Below are positions 33,956 to 43,057 of a DNA stretch of 64,000 nucleotides, one piece after another. Numbering within the stretch: the stretch's first letter is position 1; the number at the start of each line of letters is the position of its first letter. The translations under genes and the position numbers were made by a program. The notes beneath the pieces were generated by a model that did not search any database, was not told the origin of the DNA, and saw only the letters and a program-made list of their open reading frames with translations. The DNA comes from Sinomicrobium oceani. GTDB taxonomy: Bacteria > Bacteroidota > Bacteroidia > Flavobacteriales > Flavobacteriaceae. The stretch is taken from positions 125,385 to 189,384 of the forward strand of contig NZ_FPJE01000011.1 in the NCBI RefSeq assembly GCF_900119185.1. Reading direction: 5' to 3'.

Positions 33956-34645
33956 TTAATGTTTAAGCATTTCTCTTGCATACTGTACCCCTATGCCATA
34001 AGCGCCCCCGTATTTAACAACGAGGTCATTTACCGGCTTATAGGTTTCCTGCCTGGCCCAATCGCGTTGTAATTCCAACAGGTATTGCAGGGAGGTCATG
34101 GGTTTTGCACCGGCCTGAACCATACGCGTTACCGCCTGGTCATGCGCTTCTTTGGAAACGTCTCCGGAGGCATCGGTAATCACATACACATCATAGCCTT
34201 CACTAATGGCAGATAAAACAGGCCCTACAATGCAGACACTGGTCCACAAACCGGCCATAACGATTTTCTTTTTGCCTTTACCGGTAATCGCTTTATGCGC
34301 ATTTTTATCCTCCCAGGTATTCATCGTAGTTCTATCTACGTAACCGGAAGTTGATTCGGGATAAAATTCCTGGATTTCGGGAAAGACAGGACCACTAAAT
34401 GATTTTTCTGCAACCGTAGTAACAACCGTCGGAATTTTAAAGATTTTAGAAGCTCCTGCCACGAGCCCTGTGTTGTTCCTTAATTCCGTCGTAGAAATAC
34501 TATGTGTGGCAAATGCCATTTGCCCTTCATGATCTATCAATAGTAAAGAATGGTTTGTCGGATTTAATAATTCCGGACTGGGTTCTTGTGCAAATCCTAA
34601 CAAACCGGAGATTCCGAATGCGATAAATAAAATTGTCTTTTTCAT
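33956..34645 (-). CDS. secreted isochorismatase-like cysteine hydrolase (YcaC type)
   Basis: 229 residues from the ATG at 34645, which gives a Sec signal peptide (MKKTILFIAFGISGLLGFAQ). The isochorismatase-like triad is present: D38 (LLLIDHEGQMAF), a lysine in TGKGKKKIVMAG and C138 (GLWTSVCIVGP). These enzymes hydrolyse amides, carbamates or nitriles through the cysteine. A periplasmic form is unusual, since the paralogue at 59153-59809 has no signal peptide. Upstream of the amidohydrolase lipoprotein gene in the same direction, suggesting two steps on one compound. Confidence 0.9.
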   Translation of the reverse strand: MKKTILFIAFGISGLLGFAQEPSPELLNPTNHSLLLIDHEGQMAFATHSISTTELRNNTGLVAGASKIFKIPTVVTTVAEKSFSGPVFPEIQEFYPESTSGYVDRTTMNTWEDKNAHKAITGKGKKKIVMAGLWTSVCIVGPVLSAISEGYDVYVITDASGDVSKEAHDQAVTRMVQAGAKPMTSLQYLLELQRDWARQETYKPVNDLVVKYGGAYGIGVQYAREMLKH

Positions 34646-34697
34646 TGTTGATTTAATTTGTGTCATCATGGACGGTTATACATACTTTGATTCTTAT

Positions 34698-35414
34698 TTA
34701 CATTCGCATAGGAACTTCCATTAGGAGTAGCTCGGTGTCGGAATCAGCTTTTATTGCCAATTCCCGTACATCCCAGACCCCAAGTCCGTCCCTGTGGTTC
34801 ATGGATTGGTTGTTTACGGTAACATTACCGCTAAGGACAAATACATAGACCCCGTTGTTTTCCGGGTTCTTCAGGCTATAGGAGAGCTCTCTTCCCTTTT
34901 CGAGGCGGGTCATATTAAACCAGGCATCCTGGTGTATCCAAACCCCTGCGTCATCCGGGTTGGGTGATAATACCTGCTGAAAACGGTTGTTGCGGTCTTC
35001 TGCCTTTAAGGTTATCTGATCGTAACGAGGGGTGACATTCTGCTTGTTCGGAAAGCCCCAGATCTGAAGGAACTTCACCTCTTTGTCCTTGTTTTTGTTA
35101 TACTCGGAATGTGTTATCCCGGTTCCGGCACTTAACACCTGGATGTCCCCGGATTTTATAACGGCTACATTCCCCATGCTGTCCTTATGTTCCAGATCAC
35201 CTTCGAGGGGAATGGAAATGATCTCCATATTTTGATGCGGATGGGTACCGAAACCCATCCCGGCAGAAACCCTGTCATCATTTAATACGCGGAGCACCCC
35301 GAAGTGCATGCGCTCCGGGTCGTGGTAACTGGCAAAACTAAAGGTGTGCCGGGAGTGTAACCAGCCGTGATTGGCGTCTCCTCTTGTTTCTGCTTTGTGA
35401 AGTACAGTGTGCAT
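34698..35414 (-). CDS. pirin-family protein (YhhW-like)
   Basis: 238 residues, a bicupin of the pirin family: HSRHTFSFASYHDPERMHFG, GFGTHPHQNMEIISIPLEG with the metal ligands HPH and E, and LSAGTGITHSEYN with the third His. Some members cleave quercetin as 2,3-dioxygenases. Cytoplasmic; no signal. It starts the minus-strand cassette with the hydrolase (52 bp) and amidohydrolase. Two more distant pirins are encoded at 52143 and 57838, in the second cassette. Confidence 0.92.
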   Translation of the reverse strand: MHTVLHKAETRGDANHGWLHSRHTFSFASYHDPERMHFGVLRVLNDDRVSAGMGFGTHPHQNMEIISIPLEGDLEHKDSMGNVAVIKSGDIQVLSAGTGITHSEYNKNKDKEVKFLQIWGFPNKQNVTPRYDQITLKAEDRNNRFQQVLSPNPDDAGVWIHQDAWFNMTRLEKGRELSYSLKNPENNGVYVFVLSGNVTVNNQSMNHRDGLGVWDVRELAIKADSDTELLLMEVPMRM

Positions 35415-36242
35415 AGTTTTAAATTCGTTATTTGATATATGATTATAGCTGTTTCTTTCGCTCTATCCCGATCTATGTTTTACCGGGATTTATTTACTCC
35501 CCGCGGGAATTGCGCTATTTGTAATGGTTTGCGCCAAAAACGCTTTATGTGTCATTTTCCTTTTTAGTCGTGAACTGTTGGTACCTCCATTGTTTTTTCT
35601 GAAATATTTGCGATCCGGAATTTGTATGACGGATTGGATTCTTAACAGACTAATTTTATGCCAGGATTCTAACTACATGAATAACAATATATTGAAAACA
35701 AACTACGTGTTTTTTATTTCCTTTTTTTAGTACTATTCTCTTATATTAGAAATTTTGGGGAATTTTCAGTTTATTACAGAATTTATTCAGCGGTGAAGAG
35801 ACTGATTACCCTTTATCCGTTCGATAACCCCGGAACATTGCGTTGGGTTCTTTATGCATCTTTATGGTACATCAGAAACATGTATTTTGCCCTTAAAAAC
35901 TTTTTTAAAACATACCAAAAGGAGCGGCTTTAACGGCATACCCTGCAATCTCCAATGTTTTATAGGATTGGAATTCAACAATTTGTGTTTTTGAAATATT
36001 ATCTTTAACTTAAGCGTTCGTCTAAACTTTATCCTTTGGTTCCTGTATGTGTATATCCGGATTTCCGGTATGGGTTGGCGTACAACAGATGCTTTTGCAC
36101 TACAGCGGTCCCGGATAGATTGAAATATAAAGTATCAGAATTATTTTGTTTTCCCCAACTCTTGAACGATGACAATTATCAGGCTTCGGACTTAAGAAAA
36201 ACCTGATATATATTTACGGTGATTTATTTAATTTCGCCAGAA
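35415..36242. other. 828-bp divergent intergenic region
   Basis: Separates the pirin cassette (minus) from the kinase-activator operon (plus). It contains a minus-strand 34-codon remnant-like frame at 35905-36009 (...LEIAGYAVKAAPFGMF, no start codon) and TATATTTAC at about 36208-36216, a weak -7 element. No sigma-54 -24/-12 pair with correct spacing was found by eye. Confidence 0.45.
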
Positions 36243-38291
36243 ATGCCATTTTTAAAGTTCATGAGAGTTATACTATTCATCTTATTCATATTTGCTGCCT
36301 GCAATAAAGAACAGTACCACACTGCTGAAAATGTTGCGGGTGATACTTCGATTAGCCCCTGGAATCATGATACTACACTACCGGCGGATAGTCTTAGGGT
36401 TTCTACCGTGGAAAAGGTTAGTCAAATGGAAGCAGAAGCAAACAGGTTACTGCAATCAGGAAAACGTTTGTTGCAGGAGAATAAGGCAGAAAAAAATTAC
36501 GCTGAAATCATTAACCTGTTAAACAGATCTTTACACATTTATACAGAATTGGGTGATAAGAACAGGCAGGCTGATGTGCTAAACTATTTGTCGGAATGCT
36601 ATCTTAATGAAGATAAATTGATAACGGCAGATAACCATTTGCAGAAGGCATTACTATTATTCAAATCTACGGGGCATGAACATATACACGAGACCTACCA
36701 CCTATTACAACTGGTACATAACATCCGGGGTAACCTGGAAAAAAGCCTGTATTATTCTCTTGAGAATGTTAAAAGCATGGTACAGACCAAAGACACTGTT
36801 CACGCCGGGCTGTATTATCATTTTGTAGGAGAAAACTACAGTGCTTTAGGCGATCGTCAAAAAAGCCTGGAATGGTATGATAAAGCGTTAAACATAAAAA
36901 ACAGCCTGGATACAAAATTATTGTATCACATTGTGAATGTGACCAGTAAAGAATTACTTCTTCTGAATAAAAACCAGCAGGCCCTGGATTTAATCCTGGA
37001 GGTAGCCCCATTTGAGAAATCTTCAGGTATAGCGGAGCTGGAAGAAGCCAAGGGGTATGCGTATAGTGCATTGGGTAAACAGGTTATGGCGAACAGGCAT
37101 TTTGCCGAGATGTTGAGGTTATATGACAACGAATCCAGAAGCCATGAATTAATTCGAAAAAAATCGTTGGCGTATCTTAAGCTGGGTAGTTACTATGTAG
37201 ACCGGGAACAGTATAACAAAGCTAAAGGTTATTTGTTGCATTCCTTCCCGTTTTCCAGTGTATCCAATATGGCCAAGGCAAACCTGATGTTGTTTAAAGC
37301 AGACTCGGCTACAGGCAATTACAGGGATGCCATATCATACTACCAGACTTATAAAAAACTTAATGATTCTATCTTTAATACGGAGAAAAGCAGACAGATA
37401 CAAGAAATAAAAATCCGGTATGAAACGGTTAAGAAAGAAAATAAGATCAGCGATCTGCAAAATGAAAACGTAGTTAAAAGCATGGAACTGGACCGGGCTA
37501 ACCTGATAAAAAAATTAATTTTGGGAGGGCTTGTTCTCCTTTTTACCGCCAGTCTTTTTCTGTATAAAGGGCATGTGGATAAAAAGCGGATTAATAGGGT
37601 GTTATTAAGCCAAAAGGAGGAAATTGCACAGCAGAATAATACGCTACAGGAACTTTTGTCTGAAAAAGAATGGTTGATTAAGGAAATCCATCATCGGGTG
37701 AAGAACAATCTGCAAATAGTAATGAGTTTACTTAATACCCAGTCCAGATATATTAAAAACCCTGAAATATATGCTGCTATAAAAAAGAGCCAGTCCCGTT
37801 TATTTGCAATTTCCCTGATCCATCAAAAACTATATAAGTCGGACAATTCCAATTTAATAGATATAAATTCGTACATAGAAAATCTGCTTCGGTATTTAAG
37901 GGAAAGTCTGGATGAAGGTTCACACATTAAATATGAACTGGATGTAGACCGGATCATGCTTCAGGAAGACCAGGCCATTCCCGTAGGTTTAATTTTAAAT
38001 GAAGCCATCACCAATGCGATCAAATATGCTTTTCCGGAACAGGACAAAGGGGTAATTAAAGTCACTATGAAGAGTGAAAAAGATTATTATGTATTAAGCA
38101 TACAGGATAATGGGACAGGAATACAGAAGGATCATTCGAAGGATGTTCTTCCTTCTATGGGAATGACCTTAATAAAAGGGCTAAGCAAACAATTAAACGG
38201 ATCTTTGAAGATTGAAAATAATAATGGTACTTTAATCCGGGTTATGTTCAGGCACATCACCATTTCGGATATATACGCTCAACACACTTAA
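36243..38291 (+). CDS. TPR-containing sensor histidine kinase (HisKA_2)
   Basis: 682 residues from the ATG at 36243 (GTG at 36219 and ATG at 36261 also possible). The N-terminus ends in IFAAC, a lipoprotein-like signal or first anchor. Residues about 40-400 are TPR-type helical repeats (AEIINLLNRSLHIYTELGDKNRQ and similar), expected in the periplasm. A transmembrane helix (LILGGLVLLFTASLFLYKGH, about 421-442) leads to a coiled coil and EIHHRVKNNLQIVMSLLN, the HisKA_2 phosphoacceptor (His near 481), then an HATPase domain (NEAITNAIKYAFPEQ). It is 11 bp before the sigma-54 response regulator, its certain partner. Confidence 0.93.
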   Translation: MPFLKFMRVILFILFIFAACNKEQYHTAENVAGDTSISPWNHDTTLPADSLRVSTVEKVSQMEAEANRLLQSGKRLLQENKAEKNYAEIINLLNRSLHIYTELGDKNRQADVLNYLSECYLNEDKLITADNHLQKALLLFKSTGHEHIHETYHLLQLVHNIRGNLEKSLYYSLENVKSMVQTKDTVHAGLYYHFVGENYSALGDRQKSLEWYDKALNIKNSLDTKLLYHIVNVTSKELLLLNKNQQALDLILEVAPFEKSSGIAELEEAKGYAYSALGKQVMANRHFAEMLRLYDNESRSHELIRKKSLAYLKLGSYYVDREQYNKAKGYLLHSFPFSSVSNMAKANLMLFKADSATGNYRDAISYYQTYKKLNDSIFNTEKSRQIQEIKIRYETVKKENKISDLQNENVVKSMELDRANLIKKLILGGLVLLFTASLFLYKGHVDKKRINRVLLSQKEEIAQQNNTLQELLSEKEWLIKEIHHRVKNNLQIVMSLLNTQSRYIKNPEIYAAIKKSQSRLFAISLIHQKLYKSDNSNLIDINSYIENLLRYLRESLDEGSHIKYELDVDRIMLQEDQAIPVGLILNEAITNAIKYAFPEQDKGVIKVTMKSEKDYYVLSIQDNGTGIQKDHSKDVLPSMGMTLIKGLSKQLNGSLKIENNNGTLIRVMFRHITISDIYAQHT

Positions 38292-38301
38292 TATCAGGAA
38301 G

Positions 38302-40215
38302 ATGAAGAAACACATTCTTATTGTAGAAGATGAATTTATCGTAGCCAATGATTTGTCTTGCTATCTTGAAGAGCAGAACTTTGTTGTTTCAGGTATCGCT
38401 TCTACTGTTGAGGAAGCACTTCTGTTTATAGATAAACAGCCCCCCTATATCGTATTGCTGGATATTCATTTAAAGGGAAAATTGTCCGGTATTGATCTGG
38501 CTAAAAGGCTTCAACAGTTGAACATCCCTTTTATTTATCTTTCTGCTTACTCCAACAAACTGATCCTGGAGCAGGCGAAAAAGACAAATCCTTATGGTTT
38601 CCTGGTAAAACCTTTCAGGGAGAAAGACTTACACATTGCTTTGGAAATTGCCACATACCATATAGAGCATCATGCGGATACCAACACCCAGTCGGAACAA
38701 CAGCTTTTTGAAAAATTAAGCAGTATTCCGACGGGTGATAAAGGAGAAGAATGTTTTGAAGAAATAGCAAAGGTCTTACAGCCAGGTATTCCTTTTGATT
38801 TCCTGTTCTGTAATTTGGTCCGTGATACATATACGTTGAGATTGGGAATCCACAGGGTCGGAATCAGGAAATACCAGATCATAGGAGTCAACGAGTTTTC
38901 CAATATCCTGGGATTGTCCATCAGTGAGGTAGAAGGGATTATTGCGGAAAGAAGCCTGCTGAAAGTGCAGGGCATATACGAGGATACGGAATTTGACCGG
39001 TTGAAGGACCTTTCCCGGTTCGAAAAAATGGTGAGCACCCCGTTCAAACTACAATCCTGTATGGCCCTTAGCATAGATCAGGGACATGAAAAAAGGCTTA
39101 GTTTTTCATTTTATGCCAAGCATAAGGGAGTATTTAACAGGACGAGAGCAGATCTTATACAAAGCCTGGGTATTGTTTTTTCTGATATATTAGAAAATAA
39201 GGTCGGTCTGAAAAAATCTGGCGGCACTTCGGTAAAAGGACATGCTACAAGTCATAAAAACACGGGAACGTTTAAAGAGATTATAGGGAAAAGTCCGAAA
39301 CTTTTAAATGTTTTACACGACATTGAGCGTGTAGCCCCTATGAAAACTTCGATTTTAATTATGGGAGAGAGTGGTACGGGAAAGGAATTATTTGCCAAAT
39401 GCATTCACCGGCTTTCACCACGTTCCGAAGCTCCGTTTGTGGTTATCAATTGTGGTGCCATCCCTGAAAACCTTATAGAATCGACCTTATTCGGACATGT
39501 AAAAGGAGCTTTTACCGGGGCTTCCACCCATAGTACAGGAAAATTTGAACAAGCCAACGGGGGAACCATATTTTTAGATGAAATAGGTGAAATGCCCCTT
39601 GAAATGCAGGTACGGCTCTTGAGGGTACTACAGGAGAATGAAATAGAACGCATCGGGGATACCAAGACCATACCCCTGGATGTAAGGGTCATTGCAGCCA
39701 CAAATAAAAACCTCGAACACGAGGTTGAAACGGGTAATTTCCGATTGGACCTGTATTACAGGTTACATGTTTTTCCTGTTTACGCTCCCCCGTTACGAGA
39801 GCGAAAGGAGGATATACCTCTTCTTGCCCAATATTTTTTAGATAAATATATGAACCTGACAGGGAAATTCTTTGAAGGTTTATCTGAAAAAACTCTGGAA
39901 GCACTTTTGCGATACGATTTTCCGGGAAATATCCGGGAACTGGAGAATTTAATGGAACGGGCAGTGATCGTAGAAAACGGTAAAACATTGACCCCTGGTA
40001 ACTGGATTCCTGAAAATGAATTAATTACCTCTAATAACGACTTTAAAACATTCGAAACCAAACAGAAAGAATATATTGTAGAAGTTCTCGATCATACTAA
40101 CTGGCGCGTAAGCGGCCCTAAAGGCGCCGCAAAAATTTTGGGGATGAAAGAAAAAACACTTTTTGCCAAAATAAAGCGCCTGGGGATTGAGAAACGGGTA
40201 GGTTTAAAGTCGTAA
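38302..40215 (+). CDS. NtrC-type sigma-54 response regulator
   Basis: 637 residues. Receiver domain 1-125 (ILIVEDEFIVAND; D53 in VLLDIHLKGKLSGID; LVKPFREKDL), a GAF-like middle region (about 150-310), an AAA+ sigma-54 interaction domain (about 325-560) with [13 protein letters not shown] (Walker A near 354), VKGAFTGAS (sigma-54 contact loop intact) and [17 protein letters not shown] (Walker B), and a C-terminal Fis-type HTH (VSGPKGAAKILGMKEKTLFAKIKRLGI). It activates sigma-54 promoters when phosphorylated by the kinase encoded 11 bp upstream. Its C-terminal half closely matches the PAS-type activator at 60046-62160. Confidence 0.95.
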   Translation: MKKHILIVEDEFIVANDLSCYLEEQNFVVSGIASTVEEALLFIDKQPPYIVLLDIHLKGKLSGIDLAKRLQQLNIPFIYLSAYSNKLILEQAKKTNPYGFLVKPFREKDLHIALEIATYHIEHHADTNTQSEQQLFEKLSSIPTGDKGEECFEEIAKVLQPGIPFDFLFCNLVRDTYTLRLGIHRVGIRKYQIIGVNEFSNILGLSISEVEGIIAERSLLKVQGIYEDTEFDRLKDLSRFEKMVSTPFKLQSCMALSIDQGHEKRLSFSFYAKHKGVFNRTRADLIQSLGIVFSDILENKVGLKKSGGTSVKGHATSHKNTGTFKEIIGKSPKLLNVLHDIERVAPMKTSILIMGESGTGKELFAKCIHRLSPRSEAPFVVINCGAIPENLIESTLFGHVKGAFTGASTHSTGKFEQANGGTIFLDEIGEMPLEMQVRLLRVLQENEIERIGDTKTIPLDVRVIAATNKNLEHEVETGNFRLDLYYRLHVFPVYAPPLRERKEDIPLLAQYFLDKYMNLTGKFFEGLSEKTLEALLRYDFPGNIRELENLMERAVIVENGKTLTPGNWIPENELITSNNDFKTFETKQKEYIVEVLDHTNWRVSGPKGAAKILGMKEKTLFAKIKRLGIEKRVGLKS

Positions 40216-40501
40216 GGCAATTGGTGATAAGTTTCTGTGAGAGATCGGCCGGTATTAAATAGTATTTTTCTGAATAGTTATTGGGTTTTGTACGTGCTAA
40301 ATTACCTGTGAAGAGAAAAAGAGTAGTATACATTCATTTCATCTATACAAAAATTAACAGGCCATTGGTTTGGCATTCTTCCTGACTGACAGCCAGGCAG
40401 GTATATCGGTTGGTATTTGGGTATTTTTGCTAAACCTGCCTGCCGGCAGGTAGGTGCTTATTATGGGCTTTCATAAAATTTTGTTAAACATTATGTAGGT
40501 A
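40216..40501. other. intergenic region before the ArsR gene
   Basis: No gene. Contains the palindromic CCTGCC-type repeat at 40435-40454 and, earlier, a related AGCCAGGCAGG near 40391. Confidence 0.5.
40435..40454. repeat. GC-rich palindromic intergenic repeat
   Basis: CCTGCCTGCCGGCAGGTAGG, a near-perfect 20-bp palindrome. Short sequences of this kind are dispersed in many Flavobacteria; half-copies occur near 1073 and 40391. Confidence 0.6.
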
Positions 40502-40519
40502 TTTAGGTAATTTCCTAAA
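40502..40519. promoter_or_regulatory. putative ArsR operator, copy 1
   Basis: TTTAGG at 40502-40507 and CCTAAA at 40514-40519 form a palindrome TTAGG-N6-CCTAA that overlaps the -7 element of the ArsR gene. The same architecture recurs before the next gene at 40852-40867. Confidence 0.75.
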
Positions 40520-40523
40520 TTTG
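40516..40523 (+). promoter_or_regulatory. -7 promoter element of the ArsR gene
   Basis: TAAATTTG matches TAnnTTTG and ends 4 nt before the ATG at 40528, as for the TetR gene, implying a leaderless transcript. Confidence 0.65.
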
Positions 40524-40527
40524 TCCC

Positions 40528-40833
40528 ATGGAATTATTAGAGATCATAAAGTCATTATCAAACGAAACGCGTTTAAACATCCTGGAATGGTTAAAGGACC
40601 CCTTTGCCCATTTTCCGGAAGAGGAACTGAGCCAGGACACCCCGGAGTTGGGTGTATGTGTGTCCGATATTGCCAAAAAGGCCGGAATGTCCGTCCCTAC
40701 TGTTTCTGATTATTTAAAGACCATGTCCGCGGCGAATATTTTGATCGCTACACGAAAGGGACAGTGGACTTATTATAAAAGAAACGAAAAATCAATTCAG
40801 GATCTGGCAACGTATATTAAAAATAAATTATAA
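40528..40833 (+). CDS. ArsR-family winged-helix repressor
   Basis: 101 residues: IIKSLSNETRLNILEWLKDP is the classic ArsR N-terminus, and VSDIAKKAGMSVPTVSDYLKTMSAANIL the recognition helix-turn-helix, followed by the wing (ATRKGQWTYYKRNE). Cys in GVCVSDIAKK could take part in thiol or metal sensing, but no metal motif such as ELCVC is present. Two identical TTAGG-N6-CCTAA palindromes, over its own promoter and before the MDR gene 52 bp downstream, predict autorepression and control of that reductase. A decayed copy of its 5' end sits at 29811-29880. Confidence 0.92.
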   Translation: MELLEIIKSLSNETRLNILEWLKDPFAHFPEEELSQDTPELGVCVSDIAKKAGMSVPTVSDYLKTMSAANILIATRKGQWTYYKRNEKSIQDLATYIKNKL

Positions 40834-40851
40834 AATTTTTTTGCTTAACTT

Positions 40852-40867
40852 TTAGGCTTTTGCCTAA
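40852..40867. promoter_or_regulatory. putative ArsR operator, copy 2
   Basis: TTAGGCTTTTGCCTAA, a perfect 6-bp palindrome with a 4-nt centre, in the 52-bp gap between the ArsR gene and the MDR reductase gene. Confidence 0.75.
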
Positions 40868-40885
40868 TTATACAAATACATAAAT

Positions 40886-41860
40886 ATGAAAGCAGCAGTG
40901 TTAAAAGAGTTCGGCTCTATTGAAAATTTTGAAATTGCAGATATCCCTACACCTGAACCCGGATTCCAGGAAGTTTTGGTCAAGGTCTATGCTACTTCTG
41001 TAAACCCTTTGGATTACCAGGTACGCCGGGGGGATTATAAAAATGAACTGGAACTCCCCGTTATTACAGGTCACGATATCTCCGGTGAGATCGTAGCGCT
41101 CGGACCCGGGGTAAAAAACTTTAAGGTCGGTGATGAAGTGTATTATACCCCGGAGATTTTTAATGGCCCCGGGAGTTACGTTCAATACCACGTTGCCCAC
41201 GAGTCCATCATGGGTTTAAAACCAAAAAATCTGAGCCACCTGGAAGCCGCAACACTTCCCCTGGCTGCAGGAACAGCCTGGGAAATGCTGGTTTCCAGGG
41301 CACAACTCAAAATCAACCAATCCATCCTGGTTCATGGCGGCGCCGGTGGTGTAGGGATACCGACCATTCAAATCGCCAAGGCTATGGGAGCCATTGTGTA
41401 TACCACAGCCAGAAAAGCCCATCATGAATTTCTCCTGGAACTGGGTGCTGACCATGTCATTGATTATGAAAATGAAGACTACCTTCAGGTGATCGATCAA
41501 TTGACAAACCATAAAGGCGTAGATGTCATCATTGATACTATCGGTGGTAACACCCTTTCCGATAGCGGAAAGATCCTCAGTCAGCTGGGGCAGGTAGTGA
41601 CATTGGTGGACATAGAGAAACCTCAGAACCTTATTGAGGCCTGGGGGAAAAATGCGACCTATCACTTTGTCTTTACCCGGCAGAATAGAAATAAACTGGA
41701 TGAATTAACCAAACTGGTAGAAAGCAACAAGCTAAAACCGGTTTTAAATAAGGTATTTCCGTTGTCGGAGATTGGTAAGGCCCATAGCTTATTGGAATAC
41801 AGAACAGGTGATAAAAACTTCTATGGCAAAATAGGTATAGAAGTTGAAAAAGAAGCATAA
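40886..41860 (+). CDS. quinone-oxidoreductase-like MDR protein
   Basis: 324 residues of the medium-chain dehydrogenase/reductase superfamily without structural zinc. The GroES-like half has VKVYATSVNPLDYQVRRGDY and VITGHDISGEIVALG; the Rossmann half has SILVHGGAGGVGIPTIQIAKAMGA for NADP. ADHVIDYENED and IDTIGGNTL are typical of zeta-crystallin-like quinone reductases and enoyl reductases. It probably reduces quinones or alpha,beta-unsaturated carbonyls with NADPH in the cytoplasm. Controlled, by inference, by the ArsR protein encoded 52 bp upstream through the palindrome at 40852. Confidence 0.92.
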   Translation: MKAAVLKEFGSIENFEIADIPTPEPGFQEVLVKVYATSVNPLDYQVRRGDYKNELELPVITGHDISGEIVALGPGVKNFKVGDEVYYTPEIFNGPGSYVQYHVAHESIMGLKPKNLSHLEAATLPLAAGTAWEMLVSRAQLKINQSILVHGGAGGVGIPTIQIAKAMGAIVYTTARKAHHEFLLELGADHVIDYENEDYLQVIDQLTNHKGVDVIIDTIGGNTLSDSGKILSQLGQVVTLVDIEKPQNLIEAWGKNATYHFVFTRQNRNKLDELTKLVESNKLKPVLNKVFPLSEIGKAHSLLEYRTGDKNFYGKIGIEVEKEA

Positions 41861-41882
41861 CAAGTTTTCAAGACATAACAAT

Positions 41883-42019
41883 GACCTCCTCGAGCCATGA
41901 TAGGTACTTAAAAAAACAGGAGGTCAGATGTTTACCTTGATATCTCAAATAAAAAAATATAACAATGAAACACCCATGACAAAGTTTTCTTTAACACAAA
42001 CAAGCATGAATATGGGTGT
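41883..42019. other. two long-loop inverted repeats between the MDR genes
   Basis: GACCTCCT (41883-41890) pairs with AGGAGGTC (41918-41925), and ACACCCAT (41970-41977) with ATGGGTGT (42012-42019). Both have loops of about 30 nt. They could be weak terminator or leader structures; no known riboswitch is recognised. Confidence 0.4.
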
Positions 42020-42056
42020 TCCATGTGACCGTTGAAAAACAAATAAAAATATACAC

Positions 42057-42992
42057 ATGAAAGCAATTGTATTACAGGCACCGGGTGGCGTAAACAACCT
42101 GGTCATTCAGGATATGGACAAACCAGCCATCACGACGGGCGAAGTATTGGTCCGGGTCAAAGCGATAAGCATCAATCCTGTCGATATAAAAACCCGTAAT
42201 GGAAAAGGAATATATGGACGGATAAAGGATGAAAAACCTCTTGTTTTGGGATGGGATATCTCAGGGACGGTTGTTGAGAGCCTTGATGCCAAATTTCAAA
42301 TTGGCGACGAAGTATTCGGGATGGTTAACTTTCCCGGGCATGGAAGAGCGTATGCGGAATACGTAGCAGCCCCGGCATCGCAACTGGCCCTTAAACCTCA
42401 AAACATTTCCCATGAAGAAGCGGCAGCAACAACATTGGTTGCCCTGACCGCCTGGCAGGCCCTGGTCACAAACGCCAATGTCCGGAAAGGTCAGAAAGTC
42501 CTGATCCATGCGGCTTCGGGAGGAGTGGGTCATATTGCGGTCCAGATTGCCAAATATTCAGGGGCTACCGTGGTCGGAACATCCTCTGCGAAAAACAGGG
42601 ATTTTGTATTGGGTCTCGGAGCTGATGCACACATTGATTACCACGACTATGACTGGACCGCTCACCCCAGGGAATTTGATTTTGTCCTCGATACCATCGG
42701 GGGCGACAACATCGACCACTCCCTTGAAGTGACCAGGGAAGGCGGAAGTATCATCAGTATTCCTACCGGCCTGAATGAGGAAGTCACCTCAAAGGCTGCC
42801 TCCAAAGGGGTAAAAGGCTATTTTATCCTGGTGCAATCCGATGGTGGGGATATGGAAAAAATAGCGGCTCTTTTGGAAAAAGGAATCCTAAAACCACATA
42901 TTTACAAAACATACGGTTTTGATCAGATAAAAGAAGCCCATTTACAGCAGGAGACCGGCAGAACCGTTGGAAAACTGGTCATAACCACATAA
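42057..42992 (+). CDS. NADP-dependent MDR oxidoreductase
   Basis: 311 residues, second MDR protein of the block. VKAISINPVDIKTRNGKG, GWDISGTVVESL and QIGDEVFGMVNFPGHGRAYAEY form the catalytic half; VLIHAASGGVGHIAVQIAKYSGA is the nucleotide-binding loop; VLDTIGGDN follows. No zinc ligands. Members reduce quinones or enones with NADPH. It shares about a third of its sequence with the 40886 protein by eye, so the two are old paralogues. It is separated from it by 196 bp with two inverted repeats and probably has its own promoter. Confidence 0.92.
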   Translation: MKAIVLQAPGGVNNLVIQDMDKPAITTGEVLVRVKAISINPVDIKTRNGKGIYGRIKDEKPLVLGWDISGTVVESLDAKFQIGDEVFGMVNFPGHGRAYAEYVAAPASQLALKPQNISHEEAAATTLVALTAWQALVTNANVRKGQKVLIHAASGGVGHIAVQIAKYSGATVVGTSSAKNRDFVLGLGADAHIDYHDYDWTAHPREFDFVLDTIGGDNIDHSLEVTREGGSIISIPTGLNEEVTSKAASKGVKGYFILVQSDGGDMEKIAALLEKGILKPHIYKTYGFDQIKEAHLQQETGRTVGKLVITT

Positions 42993-43057
42993 CACAGGAA
43001 CTGTCAGAAAGTGAAAAATATCTGGTTTCTCAAGGTTTTGTTTTAGCAGCATCTTCA

